A program made the translations under genes and the position numbers. This document shows, in pieces, positions 1-7,664 of a stretch of 64,000 nt of DNA (within the stretch, counting starts at the first letter, position 1; every line of letters starts with the position of its first letter). The notes below the pieces were generated by a model. It made no database searches. It worked only from the letters and a program-made list of their open reading frames with translations, and had not been told where the DNA came from. Source of the DNA: Sporomusaceae bacterium UBA7701 (GTDB taxonomy: Bacteria > Bacillota > Negativicutes > Sporomusales > UBA7701); assembly GCA_002482545.1 (NCBI GenBank), contig DLGF01000015.1, positions 62,001 through 126,000 of the forward strand. Direction: 5' to 3'.

Positions 1-2037
1 ACGGCGGGCGAAACGGCGCGGCAGGCGGAAGCCGGCGCGATCGCCCGCCGGATCAGGCGGATGGTGGACGGCTGCGAAAGGCTGGTAGGTCAGGGCGAAG
101 CCGCGCGGCCGGTCTGCTACGGCGATATCGCGGTGCTGTTCAGGACAATCAAGGATATGGAAGTATATACCGCCGCCCTCCAGGCAGCGGCCATTCCCTT
201 TTGCGTTGTCGGAGGGCAGGGGTTTTACCAGCGCCAGGAAATCCGCGATATATTGAACCTGCTGAAGGTGATCGACAACCGCTTCCGGGAAACGGCGCTG
301 GCCGGGGTGCTGCGCTCGCCGCTCTTCCTGCTGGCCGACAGCGTGCTGCTGCGGCTCAGGCAGGCGGGGAGCAGCCTGTGGCACGGCCTGGAACGCCATG
401 CCTCGCTTCCCGGGCTGTCCGACGAGGACCGGCAGGCGGCCGAACGGGCCTGGCGGATACTGGAGAAGCTGCGCGGTTTGCGCGGCCTGGTGGGCTTAAG
501 CGAGCTGGTTGAGCGGGCGCTGACCGAGACGTGCTACCCCGAATTTGTCCTGACCCAGTTCATGGGGCGGCAGCAGTACGCCAATCTGCTGAAGCTGGCG
601 GCGGCGGCCCGGCAGTACGAGGCCAAGGGGCCGGCGGCGCTCGGCGATTTCCTCCGATATGTGGACCGGCTGGTCGCCGGCGAGGTCAAGGAGGGCGAAG
701 CGCAGATCGAGACCGAAGACAGCGACGCCGTCAGGCTGATGACGATTCACAAATCCAAAGGTTTGGAGTTTCCTGTCGTATTCGTCCCGGACCTGCACCG
801 GAAATTCAAGGAAGACCATGCCGCGGCCCTGTTCAACCCGGAACTGGGGCTGGGCCTCAAAGTGCCGGGGGAGGGCGGGGAACTGTCGGCAACCTCGGTG
901 TATGAGGAAGTTGCCGGGCGGGAGAAGCAACTGGCGGTTCTCGAACTGAAAAGAGTGCTGTACGTGGCCATGACCCGGGCGCGGGATTATCTGGTCCTGT
1001 CCGGGGCCGGGGACAAGCTTGCGGCGGAAAAGGACTATACCGAACTCAATACCTGGCTGGGCTGGCTGGGCAAAGTATACGGCCTGACCGGCTTCGAAGC
1101 CCTGCCGGACCGCCTGGCGGTAAATAAAGCCCCGGTGCTGGTGCAGGCGTGTCCGGACCAGCTTCCGGCGGCGGCGTGCACGGAAGGCGTTCCTTGCAGC
1201 AGGGATTCCCGTCCGTGGCGGCTCGAAACGGTCAAAGGAAACATCGCGCCGTTGCCGGTTGCCGCCGCCGCGCCGCGCCCCTTCACCGCCACCGATATCG
1301 TCAAGTTCCGCCACTGCCGCCGGGCCTTCTACTACCATCGGATCGCCGGACTGCCGGAGGGGATCGGCGAATTCGCCGCCTCCGACAAGACGGGCCGTCC
1401 GTCCGGCCCTCTGACCGGCACGGCCCTGCACCGGTGCCTCGAACTTCTGGAGCCGGGCCTGGCCTGGGAAGAGTGTCTGGAGCAGGCCCTGGAGGAGACG
1501 GTGCCGGGAGAGTGGCGGGAAGCGGTGAGGCTTGACGCCCGGCCGCTGATCCGTTCCTACGTGGAAGGGGCGCTGTACCGGGAAATCGCCCCTTTGCCCA
1601 CCCTGCGGGAATGGCATTTCAGCTACTACCTCGATCCGGGGACGGCCCGGGCCGGAGTTTTCACCGGGCGGCTCGACTGCCTGACGGATTATCCGGACGG
1701 AACCTGCGGCATCGTGGACTACAAGACCGATCAGGTGACGGCCGGTGCCGCGGCGGCGAAAGCCCGGGAATACGCCGGCCAGCTCACTCTTTACAGTCTG
1801 GCCGTGGAAGCCGTCCTGAAGAAACCGGTCCGCGACGCGCGGCTCTTCTTTCTGCGGGCCGGGGTCGCGGTTCCGGTGCCGGTGGATCAGGCCGGCAAGG
1901 CGGCTGCCGAGCAGGAATTGCGGTCGCTTATCGGGTTTGTCCGGGAGCATCCGCGGGAGCGGGATTATCCCGGCAACCGGGAGTGGTGCAGCCGCTGCGG
2001 GTATCGGTTGTTATGCCCCGAAGCGCCCCCGGGATAA
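1..2037 (+). CDS. AddA-like UvrD-family helicase/PD-(D/E)XK exonuclease, C-terminal part (5' truncated by window)
   Basis: The reading frame is open from base 1, so the gene starts upstream and only about 678 C-terminal residues are seen. It carries the UvrD helicase motif TIHKSKGLEFPVVF (about nt 745-790) and motif VI, RVLYVAMTRARDYL (about nt 952-990). A RecB-type nuclease domain follows, with GIVDYKTD near nt 1710-1735. One cysteine sits at nt 1315 and three more form C-x2-C-x5-C at nt 1987-2016, the iron-sulfur staple layout of AddB/RecB-type nucleases. The family acts in double-strand break resection for homologous recombination in the cytoplasm. B. subtilis AddA lacks such a cluster, so this may be an AddA variant or another UvrD-nuclease fusion. 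An addB partner would be expected upstream, outside the window. Confidence 0.88.
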   Translation, partial: TAGETARQAEAGAIARRIRRMVDGCERLVGQGEAARPVCYGDIAVLFRTIKDMEVYTAALQAAAIPFCVVGGQGFYQRQEIRDILNLLKVIDNRFRETALAGVLRSPLFLLADSVLLRLRQAGSSLWHGLERHASLPGLSDEDRQAAERAWRILEKLRGLRGLVGLSELVERALTETCYPEFVLTQFMGRQQYANLLKLAAAARQYEAKGPAALGDFLRYVDRLVAGEVKEGEAQIETEDSDAVRLMTIHKSKGLEFPVVFVPDLHRKFKEDHAAALFNPELGLGLKVPGEGGELSATSVYEEVAGREKQLAVLELKRVLYVAMTRARDYLVLSGAGDKLAAEKDYTELNTWLGWLGKVYGLTGFEALPDRLAVNKAPVLVQACPDQLPAAACTEGVPCSRDSRPWRLETVKGNIAPLPVAAAAPRPFTATDIVKFRHCRRAFYYHRIAGLPEGIGEFAASDKTGRPSGPLTGTALHRCLELLEPGLAWEECLEQALEETVPGEWREAVRLDARPLIRSYVEGALYREIAPLPTLREWHFSYYLDPGTARAGVFTGRLDCLTDYPDGTCGIVDYKTDQVTAGAAAAKAREYAGQLTLYSLAVEAVLKKPVRDARLFFLRAGVAVPVPVDQAGKAAAEQELRSLIGFVREHPRERDYPGNREWCSRCGYRLLCPEAPPG

Positions 2038-2049
2038 AGATCCAAAATA

Positions 2050-2080
2050 AACCCCTGCCGCAGTCCAGGCGGCAGGGGTT
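2050..2080. terminator. Bidirectional intrinsic terminator between the helicase and the small Cys-rich gene
   Basis: A 12-bp perfect stem (2050-2061 with 2069-2080) encloses a 7-nt loop. On the minus strand the stem is followed by a T-rich run, so it best serves the small gene 2092-2208. It also closes the helicase gene. Confidence 0.75.
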
Positions 2081-2091
2081 CCTTACAGGGG

Positions 2092-2208
2092 CTATGGATT
2101 GGCTTCGTTGCAGCGAGGGCAGGCGGCGGTTTGATCGCGGCACGCGTTCTCACAGGCCTCCCAGAATTCGCACCCCGGGCCGAGGCAATGCGTGGAACAG
2201 CCGTACAT
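2092..2208 (-). CDS. Small cysteine-rich protein, 38 aa
   Basis: The frame begins at an ATG preceded by AGGAGGATTATC, a strong ribosome-binding site, and ends at TAG at 2092. The protein starts MYGCSTHCLGPGC and has seven cysteines in 38 residues, ending with a CPRC knuckle. The pattern suggests metal (zinc or iron) binding, but I do not recognise a family. A -10-like TATACT lies at 2240-2245 on this strand, and a terminator sits directly downstream. The strong ribosome-binding site, the terminator and the non-random cysteine spacing argue that it is real. Confidence 0.68.
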   Translation of the reverse strand: MYGCSTHCLGPGCEFWEACENACRDQTAACPRCNEANP

Positions 2209-2322
2209 GATAATCCTCCTTAAACGCTTTTCCTGATATAGTATATGCAAAAGTATTAAATAATTAGCTGAATAACTAAAATTTAATTATTGACAATAAC
2301 AAAGTGAGAAAAATAACTTAGT

Positions 2323-2347
2323 TTAATAACGAAAGTTACGTTATTAA
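2323..2347. promoter_or_regulatory. Inverted repeat in an AT-rich intergenic region
   Basis: TTAATAACG and CGTTATTAA form a perfect 9-bp dyad with a 7-nt spacer. It sits in the conspicuously AT-rich stretch 2221-2450 between the small Cys-rich gene and the coiled-coil gene. It could be an operator; no regulator is identified. Confidence 0.35.
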
Positions 2348-2480
2348 CTTAATTTATTCGGATACATGGATGCTGGATACTGTATCTTGTCAATAGGGCT
2401 AAAGTTTTTGGATAAAAAGATCGATAATCTTTAGAGACTATGCAGGGAAATGCGCGTTTGGGTTCAAAGGAGAATGCAAC

Positions 2481-3149
2481 ATGAATATATCCGGTGTTCC
2501 AACCAGTCCGACGGCGGGCTTCGGGCCTTCCACGCCCCCGGAGACCTTGCGCGGGCAACGGGAGGAGCTCTTCCGGCAATTGGCAGAGCTTCATTCGTCC
2601 CAGGGCGATTCCACGGAAAAGGGCGAGCTGGCCAAACGGCTTGTCGGAATGATCAAGGCGAACGACCGCCAGCTTGCGCAGGCGCAGATGACCGATCAGT
2701 ACCGGGCGGTGGCCGATATCCAGCAGCGGCTGCTCGACGAGACCGAGAAGACGCTGATTCAATCAGCCAAAAAACGCAAGGACAGCGGAGTTCTTGTGGC
2801 GGCAAGCCTGCGCAGGATCCTGTCGGCGAACTGCAAGTACCGGGCGGCGGCCAATGGCAACGGGCAAATGGGAAGCGATACGGCCGAAGATATCCGCAAG
2901 GATTTGGCGGCGGCCGACAAGCTGGGAGCGGAGGCGGCCGAGCTTGCCCGGCGGAAACGGCAGGAGCAGTTTAAGACCGAACTGAAGAAAGCCGGCGAGC
3001 TCAAGCGGGCGAAGGCTGAAAAACAGAAGGCGAGCGAAGAAAAAGCCGCAGACCGGGACGCCGAGCTGGCGAAAGCGCAGGCCAAAACTGAAGCGGCCGG
3101 GAAAGAAGCGCGGAAAAAGGCCCGCAGGCCGCTCAACGTGACTGTTTAA
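2481..3149 (+). CDS. Hypothetical coiled-coil protein, Lys/Ala/Glu-rich
   Basis: 222 residues with no signal peptide or membrane segment. The N-terminal 30 residues are Pro/Gly/Ser/Thr-rich. The middle is helical. Residues from about 130 to 215 are almost entirely A, K, E, R and Q, typical of a long charged coiled coil. The start ATG follows AAAGGAGAATGCAAC. The gene stands alone behind AT-rich upstream DNA and ends at a strong terminator. I do not recognise a family. A structural or nucleic-acid-associated role would be a guess based only on composition. Confidence 0.72.
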   Translation: MNISGVPTSPTAGFGPSTPPETLRGQREELFRQLAELHSSQGDSTEKGELAKRLVGMIKANDRQLAQAQMTDQYRAVADIQQRLLDETEKTLIQSAKKRKDSGVLVAASLRRILSANCKYRAAANGNGQMGSDTAEDIRKDLAAADKLGAEAAELARRKRQEQFKTELKKAGELKRAKAEKQKASEEKAADRDAELAKAQAKTEAAGKEARKKARRPLNVTV

Positions 3150-3180
3150 GGCAAGGCCTGACGGGCCGGGAAAACAAAAA

Positions 3181-3222
3181 GACGCAAAGCACCGCCGGAA
3201 TTGTCCGGCGGTGCTTTGCGTC
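3181..3222. terminator. Bidirectional terminator between convergent genes
   Basis: A 19-bp perfect stem (3181-3199 with 3204-3222) has a 4-nt loop. An A-rich tract just 5' becomes the U-tract for the minus-strand HD-GYP gene, and the same stem closes the coiled-coil gene. Confidence 0.9.
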
Positions 3223-3229
3223 TATAGCG

Positions 3230-4303
3230 TCAGGTAGCGGTGGCGATGACCTCCACCACCGTAAGGTCACGGCGTTTTTCCAGGTCGATGAATTCGCCGC
3301 TGGCCAATTTGACGATCGGGTGCAGCATCCGGTCCTTGTCAAAGTAGATGACTCTGGCCTGGGAGCCGTCGGAGAGGCGGATGACGTAGCCGATCAGCGA
3401 GTCCTTGACGTGGCTGATGAACGGAATGGTGATGGCCGGGTCAAGCTTGGAGAACATTTCCTCCGGAAAGATGTCGGCCAATACGTTAAAAGGGGTGAGG
3501 GCCTTGCGGTACACCCGGTCGGAGGTCATGGCGTCGTATATGTCCGCGACGGCGATGATCCGGGCGTAGATATTTATGTCCGGGTCGGTCAGGCCGAAGG
3601 GATAGCCGCTGCCGTCCAGTTTTTCATGGTGCTGCAGCACTCCCAGAACCACCTCCCGGGGAAGGTTGGCCCCCTTGATCAGATCAAAGCCCAGGCCGGG
3701 ATGGGTTTGCATGATCTCCATCTCTTCCGGGGTGAGGGAAGCGGGTTTATTCAGGATTTCAAGCGGGATCTGAGTTTTCCCGATGTCATGCAGAAGCCCG
3801 GTCAGCACAAGGTTTTTTAATGTAGACTCCGCGTAGCCGAGCCATTTGCCGATGATGCCGGCGATAATGCTGACGTTGACGGAGTGCCGGAAGGTATAAT
3901 CATCAACCGCCTGGATCATGGAAAGATGCCCGATGACTCCGGTGGAGTTAATGAGGGATTCGACGGTCTGGTCGGCCAGTTGGGTAATCTGGGCCAGTGG
4001 AACTTCCTTAAAGTAACGGGTTTTTTCAAAGGCATTTTTCAGCACCTGCAGGATTTCGGCGTGCTGTTCGGAAAAGGTGTGCTGCTCGGCGAGCAGGCTC
4101 AGCAGATAATCGTCTTTGCTCAAATGGGGCTCTTTGACGTGCACGTCTTTTACATCCCAGGATTCGAGCAGGCGGATAATCTGCTCATTGAGCACAGCGT
4201 TCTCGCTGACAAGGATATGGCTCGATTGCGACAAAACGGGGCGTGCCAGGATCATTCCCGGCTTAAGCTGAGAAACCCGCAGGGCTTTGGTTGTCCATAG
4301 CAT
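3230..4303 (-). CDS. HD-GYP domain protein (probable cyclic-di-GMP phosphodiesterase)
   Basis: 357 residues. The N-terminal 120 residues are a variable regulatory region of the kind often found before HD-GYP domains. The HD-GYP domain spans about 130-300: H140 of the first helix, LLHDIGK (H172, D173), further metal-ligand histidines at H201 and H225-H226, the GYP signature DGSGYP (about 230-235), and VADIYDAMTS. HD-GYP enzymes hydrolyse c-di-GMP to pGpG or GMP. All expected metal ligands look present, so activity is likely. No GGDEF or receiver domain is attached, so the input signal is unknown. The gene has its own terminator and a plausible promoter. The start follows GGGAGGCAGAATACG. Confidence 0.93.
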   Translation of the reverse strand: MLWTTKALRVSQLKPGMILARPVLSQSSHILVSENAVLNEQIIRLLESWDVKDVHVKEPHLSKDDYLLSLLAEQHTFSEQHAEILQVLKNAFEKTRYFKEVPLAQITQLADQTVESLINSTGVIGHLSMIQAVDDYTFRHSVNVSIIAGIIGKWLGYAESTLKNLVLTGLLHDIGKTQIPLEILNKPASLTPEEMEIMQTHPGLGFDLIKGANLPREVVLGVLQHHEKLDGSGYPFGLTDPDINIYARIIAVADIYDAMTSDRVYRKALTPFNVLADIFPEEMFSKLDPAITIPFISHVKDSLIGYVIRLSDGSQARVIYFDKDRMLHPIVKLASGEFIDLEKRRDLTVVEVIATAT

Positions 4304-4326
4304 CGTATTCTGCCTCCCGTCTCGGG

Positions 4327-4355
4327 ATAATCCTTTCCAACAGATTTTGACACAA
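4327..4355 (-). promoter_or_regulatory. Possible promoter of the HD-GYP gene
   Basis: On the minus strand TTGTGT (4355-4350) and GATTAT (4332-4327) are separated by 17 nt and lie about 25 nt upstream of the start codon. Each hexamer is only a partial match to the housekeeping consensus. Confidence 0.33.
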
Positions 4356-4475
4356 AATTCGAAAATTCCTCTTTTGCGATTCCGCCGGCCGCATTGCGGC
4401 GACGGCCCGGCCGGACAGGGATAAGGGCAGGGGCTCTATTTATTGTAGCCTCGTCAGGGCAAAAATGTGAAAAAT

Positions 4476-4501
4476 AAAAAAAAACCGGCGCATGGCGCCG
4501 G
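4476..4501 (-). terminator. Intrinsic terminator of the metal-dependent hydrolase gene
   Basis: CCGGCGC and GCGCCGG form a 7-bp stem with a 3-nt loop. On the minus strand it is followed by a run of nine T residues. Confidence 0.88.
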
Positions 4502-4510
4502 GGTTGTGGG

Positions 4511-5185
4511 TTACGAATCCAGGGTCAGGGTCTCCCCCGGCGCCTGGATGAGCACCGGGATGTCCAGTCGCTTCTCCACTTCCTGTTTGAAAGCGTGCGG
4601 GTCCTGAGCGATGAGGGGCCAAGTGTTGTAGTGCATCGGTATGACAACGCGGGGGCGGAGAAGGGCGGCGGCCTCGACGGCGTCGCCGGGCCCCATCGTA
4701 TAATTGTCGCCGATCGGCAGCAAGGCATAATCGATTTTTTCCAGCCGCCCGAGGAGCGCCATGTCGCCGAACAGGCCGGTGTCGCCGGCGAAATAGACGG
4801 TGGTGCCGTGAAAATGGACGACGAAGCCGCAGGCGTGGCCCCCCGGGATGCCCGAGCCGTGGAAGGCGAGGGTGACGCGGACGTAGCCGAAATCAAAGGC
4901 ATGCTTGCCGCCCAAATGCATGGCGTGGGCCTGGCAGCCCTGTTCCGAGCAGTGGTGGGCAACCTCCGCGGTGGAAATAATGGTGGCCCCCGTCCGTTTG
5001 GCGATGGCTACGGCATCGCCGAGGTGGTCGGAATGCCCGTGGGAGACGAGGATATAGTCGCAGTCGATTTGGTCCGCCTGGGCAAGCTGATGGGGATTGT
5101 CGGTTAAAAAGGGATCGAAGAGCAGCGTCGTCCGGCTGTTGGAAAGCTGAAAACAGGCATGGCCCAGGAATTTTAACGTGGTCAT
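4511..5185 (-). CDS. UPF0173-type metal-dependent hydrolase (metallo-beta-lactamase fold)
   Basis: 224 residues, the usual size for the UPF0173/YtkL family. It opens with LKFLGHACF. The metal motif HGHSDH is at about 49-54, with further conserved blocks LGGKHAFDFG, FAGDTGLFGDM, GDNYTMGPGDAVEAA and PMHYNTWP. The fold is a cytoplasmic binuclear-zinc hydrolase; the physiological substrate of this family is unknown. The start ATG follows AAAGGAGGTTGGGCC. It is a single-gene unit with its own terminator, divergent from the moa operon. Confidence 0.92.
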   Translation of the reverse strand: MTTLKFLGHACFQLSNSRTTLLFDPFLTDNPHQLAQADQIDCDYILVSHGHSDHLGDAVAIAKRTGATIISTAEVAHHCSEQGCQAHAMHLGGKHAFDFGYVRVTLAFHGSGIPGGHACGFVVHFHGTTVYFAGDTGLFGDMALLGRLEKIDYALLPIGDNYTMGPGDAVEAAALLRPRVVIPMHYNTWPLIAQDPHAFKQEVEKRLDIPVLIQAPGETLTLDS

Positions 5186-5361
5186 GGCCCAACCTCCTTT
5201 TATGAGCTGTTTTATTATTTCATCTCTTGCAGAAAATATAATTCCGGCTAAGGAATAAAATTCCTTTTGGGAATGGCATATTTTTCGGCTGGCGGCTGTC
5301 GCCGGCAGGGCAATAGGCAGGAACGGAGAAGTTTATATCAGGCGAAGGAGGGGGGATTTGT

Positions 5362-6339
5362 CTGCAGGACCGGCTCAACCGAACCATTCATTATCTTCGG
5401 GTCTCCGTGACCGACCGCTGCAATTACCGCTGCACCTACTGCATGCCCCCGGGCGGAGTGGACTGGCTGCCTCCTTCGGAAATCCTGACCTACGAAGAAA
5501 TGCTGCGGCTTATCGCGGTCTTTGCCGGCGAGGGCATCACCAGCGTGCGGCTTACCGGCGGGGAACCGCTGGTCCGGAAAGGGATTGTGGCCTTCGTAGC
5601 CAAAGTGAAGGCGCTCGGGTGCATCCGCGATTTGTCGCTGACGACCAACGGGAGCCTGTTGCCGGCAATTGCGACAGAACTGAAAGCCGCGGGACTGGAC
5701 CGGGTGAATATCAGCCTGGATACCATCGATCCGGACCGGTTCACGCGGATAACCACCTGCGGGTCGCTGGAAGAAACCCTGCGGGGCGTTGAAAGCGCCT
5801 TCCGGGCCGGCTTATCGCCGGTGAAGCTCAACGTGGTTCTGACGGAGTTTTTGGCGGAAAGCGACCTCGCCTACTTTCTCGATATGGCGGTGCGTTTTCC
5901 GGTAGCCATCCGGTTTATCGAGTATATGCCAATCGGCGGAAGCGGCCTGGTCCGAGGCATGAATCCGGCCGCGGTCAAGGAAAAACTGGCGGCGATGGCG
6001 GGCAGCGGCCTTGAACCGGCTGAAAGCAAAGGCAGCGGACCCGCCAGATACTATCGGCTGCCGGGCGCGAGCGGCGTATGGGGGTTTATCACTCCCCTCT
6101 CGGAGCATTTTTGCGGTAGCTGCAACCGCATGCGTTTGACGGCGGACGGGCGGCTAAAGCCCTGCCTGTTGTCCGACCGGGAAATCGATATCAAGACGCC
6201 GCTCCGGGCCGGTGCAGACGATGCCCGCCTGGCGGAGCTTTTTCGCGCCGCCGTCAGGGCCAAGCCGGAAAGGCATTCCTTGTGCCGGGCCAGCGGACAT
6301 CCTGGGTTTCAGCGCTGCATGCCCCAGATTGGCGGTTGA
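5362..6339 (+). CDS. moaA: GTP 3',8-cyclase MoaA
   Basis: Radical-SAM enzyme for the first step of molybdopterin synthesis, converting GTP to 3',8-cyclo-7,8-dihydro-GTP with MoaC downstream. The radical-SAM cluster motif is CNYRCTYC (C20, C24, C27 from the chosen start). The second cluster motif is FCGSCNRMRLTADGRLKPC, and the protein ends QIGG, keeping the essential C-terminal Gly-Gly. Conserved N-terminal sequence (QDRLNRTIHYLRVSVTD) begins before the first standard start, a GTG at 5407. Translation probably begins at CTG 5362, 10 nt after AAGGAGG, or possibly at ATT 5356; a conventional annotation would begin at 5407. It is the first gene of moaA-moaD-moaC-MOSC-mog. Confidence 0.93.
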   Translation: MQDRLNRTIHYLRVSVTDRCNYRCTYCMPPGGVDWLPPSEILTYEEMLRLIAVFAGEGITSVRLTGGEPLVRKGIVAFVAKVKALGCIRDLSLTTNGSLLPAIATELKAAGLDRVNISLDTIDPDRFTRITTCGSLEETLRGVESAFRAGLSPVKLNVVLTEFLAESDLAYFLDMAVRFPVAIRFIEYMPIGGSGLVRGMNPAAVKEKLAAMAGSGLEPAESKGSGPARYYRLPGASGVWGFITPLSEHFCGSCNRMRLTADGRLKPCLLSDREIDIKTPLRAGADDARLAELFRAAVRAKPERHSLCRASGHPGFQRCMPQIGG

Positions 6340-6378
6340 TTATTTTTACAAATAATGGAATTTTTGGCAGGAATAATG

Positions 6379-6411
6379 TTGACCGGCCCGAATACTAATA
6401 TCTATTATAAT
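6379..6411 (+). promoter_or_regulatory. Probable promoter upstream of the moaD-like gene
   Basis: TTGACC (6379-6384) is followed by overlapping -10-like hexamers in TATTATAAT. TATTAT at 6403-6408 gives an 18-nt spacer. It lies in the 100-nt AT-rich gap after moaA and suggests that moaD-moaC-MOSC-mog can be transcribed separately. Confidence 0.5.
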
Positions 6412-6452
6412 CAAACACTATAAGGACAGCATTCGGGAAGGTGTGGGGCAGT

Positions 6453-6740
6453 TTGGTTATCGAGGTGCTTCTTTTTGCTTCGCTGAGGCATTACAGACCT
6501 ATGGATTCCGGTACCGGAACCATTACGGTAGACGTTCCCGACAGAATTTCTCTGGGGGAACTGCTCGAAGAACTGGAAATAAACGCCGCTGAAGTCAAGA
6601 CCATCCTGGTCAACGGCGAGGATAGCAGTAAAGAGCGAATTCTTGCGGACGGCGACAGGGTGGAATTGTTTCCGCCCGATTTTGCCGGGCAAATTGTCAA
6701 ACGGGCGCATGGCGATGAGAGGGGCATACAATGGAACTGA
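6453..6740 (+). CDS. MoaD/ThiS-family beta-grasp protein with unusual C-terminus
   Basis: About 95 residues. It starts VIEVLLFASLRHY and contains ILADGDRVELFPP, both typical of the MoaD ubiquitin-like fold. MoaD normally ends in Gly-Gly, which is adenylated and thiocarboxylated to carry sulfur into molybdopterin. Here the equivalent place reads FPPDFAGQ and a tail of about 16 residues follows, overlapping the moaC start by 10 nt. It cannot be a standard carrier without processing. TTG 6453 fits the family length better than GTG 6441, which lacks a well-placed ribosome-binding site. Position in the moa operon supports a cofactor role. Confidence 0.8.
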   Translation: MVIEVLLFASLRHYRPMDSGTGTITVDVPDRISLGELLEELEINAAEVKTILVNGEDSSKERILADGDRVELFPPDFAGQIVKRAHGDERGIQWN

Positions 6741-7258
6741 CGCATTTCAACGAGGCGGGAAGAGCCTGGATGGTGGATGTCTCCGGGAAGGACGACACCG
6801 AGCGCAGGGCGATTGCCGAGGGCCGGGTGCGTATGCTCCCCGCGACTTTGGAGCTGGTCAGGCAGGGTATGATGAGCAAGGGGGATGTATTGGGAGTGGC
6901 CCAAATCGCGGGGGTTATGGGAGCCAAAAATACATCCCGGCTTATTCCGCTGTGCCATCCCCTGCTGCTGACCGGGATCAATATTGAGTTTGAACTGAAC
7001 GACAAGACGAGCAGTATTGATATATGCGCCGCCGTGACGACCACCGGTAAAACCGGCGTGGAGATGGAAGCGCTGACGGCAGTGTCTGTCGCGGCGCTCA
7101 CCGTCTACGACATGTGCAAGGCCGCAGACAGAGACATGGTGATTGAATATATCCGGCTGGCCGAAAAGTCGGGCGGCAGGAGCGGGACATTCGTCCGCGC
7201 CGCAGAAGGGGAGGGCATGCCGGATGCAAGGCAGGATTGCCGCGGTTTGCACAAGTGA
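6731..7258 (+). CDS. moaC: Cyclic pyranopterin monophosphate synthase MoaC
   Basis: 175 residues. It converts the MoaA product into cyclic pyranopterin monophosphate. Typical blocks are MVDVSGKDDTERRA, KGDVLGVAQIAGVMGAKNT, LIPLCHPL, GKTGVEMEALTAVSVAALTVYDMCKA and the C-terminal LAEKSGGRSG. The start overlaps the moaD-like gene by 10 nt, implying translational coupling. About 15 residues beyond the usual end (AAEGEGMPDARQDC onward) arise because the reading frame runs 35 nt into the MOSC gene. Confidence 0.96.
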   Translation: MELTHFNEAGRAWMVDVSGKDDTERRAIAEGRVRMLPATLELVRQGMMSKGDVLGVAQIAGVMGAKNTSRLIPLCHPLLLTGINIEFELNDKTSSIDICAAVTTTGKTGVEMEALTAVSVAALTVYDMCKAADRDMVIEYIRLAEKSGGRSGTFVRAAEGEGMPDARQDCRGLHK

Positions 7259-7664
7259 ACGCAAGGGCGAACGAAAGACGAATATAGGAAAAGCCAATTT
7301 ACTGCCTGGCCTGGGGCTGGAGGGCGATGCCCACGCCGGCTCCGGCCACCGGCAAGTCAGCCTTTTGGCGCTGGAGAGTATTGAAAAGATGCGCCAAAAG
7401 GGGCTGGACGTCGGGCCGGGGGATTTTGCGGAAAACCTTACCACGACCGGCCTCGAGCTTCCGGCGCTGCCGGTCGGGACAAGGCTCCGGATCGGTGATG
7501 CGGTGCTGGAAGTAAGCCAGATCGGCAAAGAGTGCCATGCCCCTTGCGCGATCTATCGCCAGGCCGGCGACTGCGTCATGCCCCAAGAGGGCATCTTTGC
7601 CGCCGTGCTGCACGGCGGCAAAGTGTCGGCCGGCGATGCGATCGAGGTGGCGGAACATGTTTGA
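7224..7664 (+). CDS. MOSC domain protein
   Basis: 146 residues from the ATG at 7224, which follows AGGGGAGGG at a good distance and overlaps the end of moaC by 35 nt. MOSC domains bind sulfurated molybdenum cofactor. The sequence holds LEGDAHAGSGHRQVSLL, the conserved-cysteine region GKECHAPCAIY, and EGIFAAVLHGGKV. Stand-alone MOSC proteins within moa operons are common in Firmicutes and are thought to help Moco sulfuration or transfer. Reading the frame from an upstream ATG at 7143 would add residues that look unlike the family. Confidence 0.92.
   Translation: MQGRIAAVCTSERKGERKTNIGKANLLPGLGLEGDAHAGSGHRQVSLLALESIEKMRQKGLDVGPGDFAENLTTTGLELPALPVGTRLRIGDAVLEVSQIGKECHAPCAIYRQAGDCVMPQEGIFAAVLHGGKVSAGDAIEVAEHV

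Noticed and set aside
496..1950. Long minus-strand open frame opposite the helicase gene
   Set aside because: Antisense shadow of GC-rich coding DNA; no ribosome-binding site, and the sequence is Arg/Pro/Gly-rich without motifs.
5358..5792. TTG-initiated frame overlapping moaA, directly behind AAGGAGG
   Set aside because: The product has no family features, while the adjacent frame is conserved MoaA.
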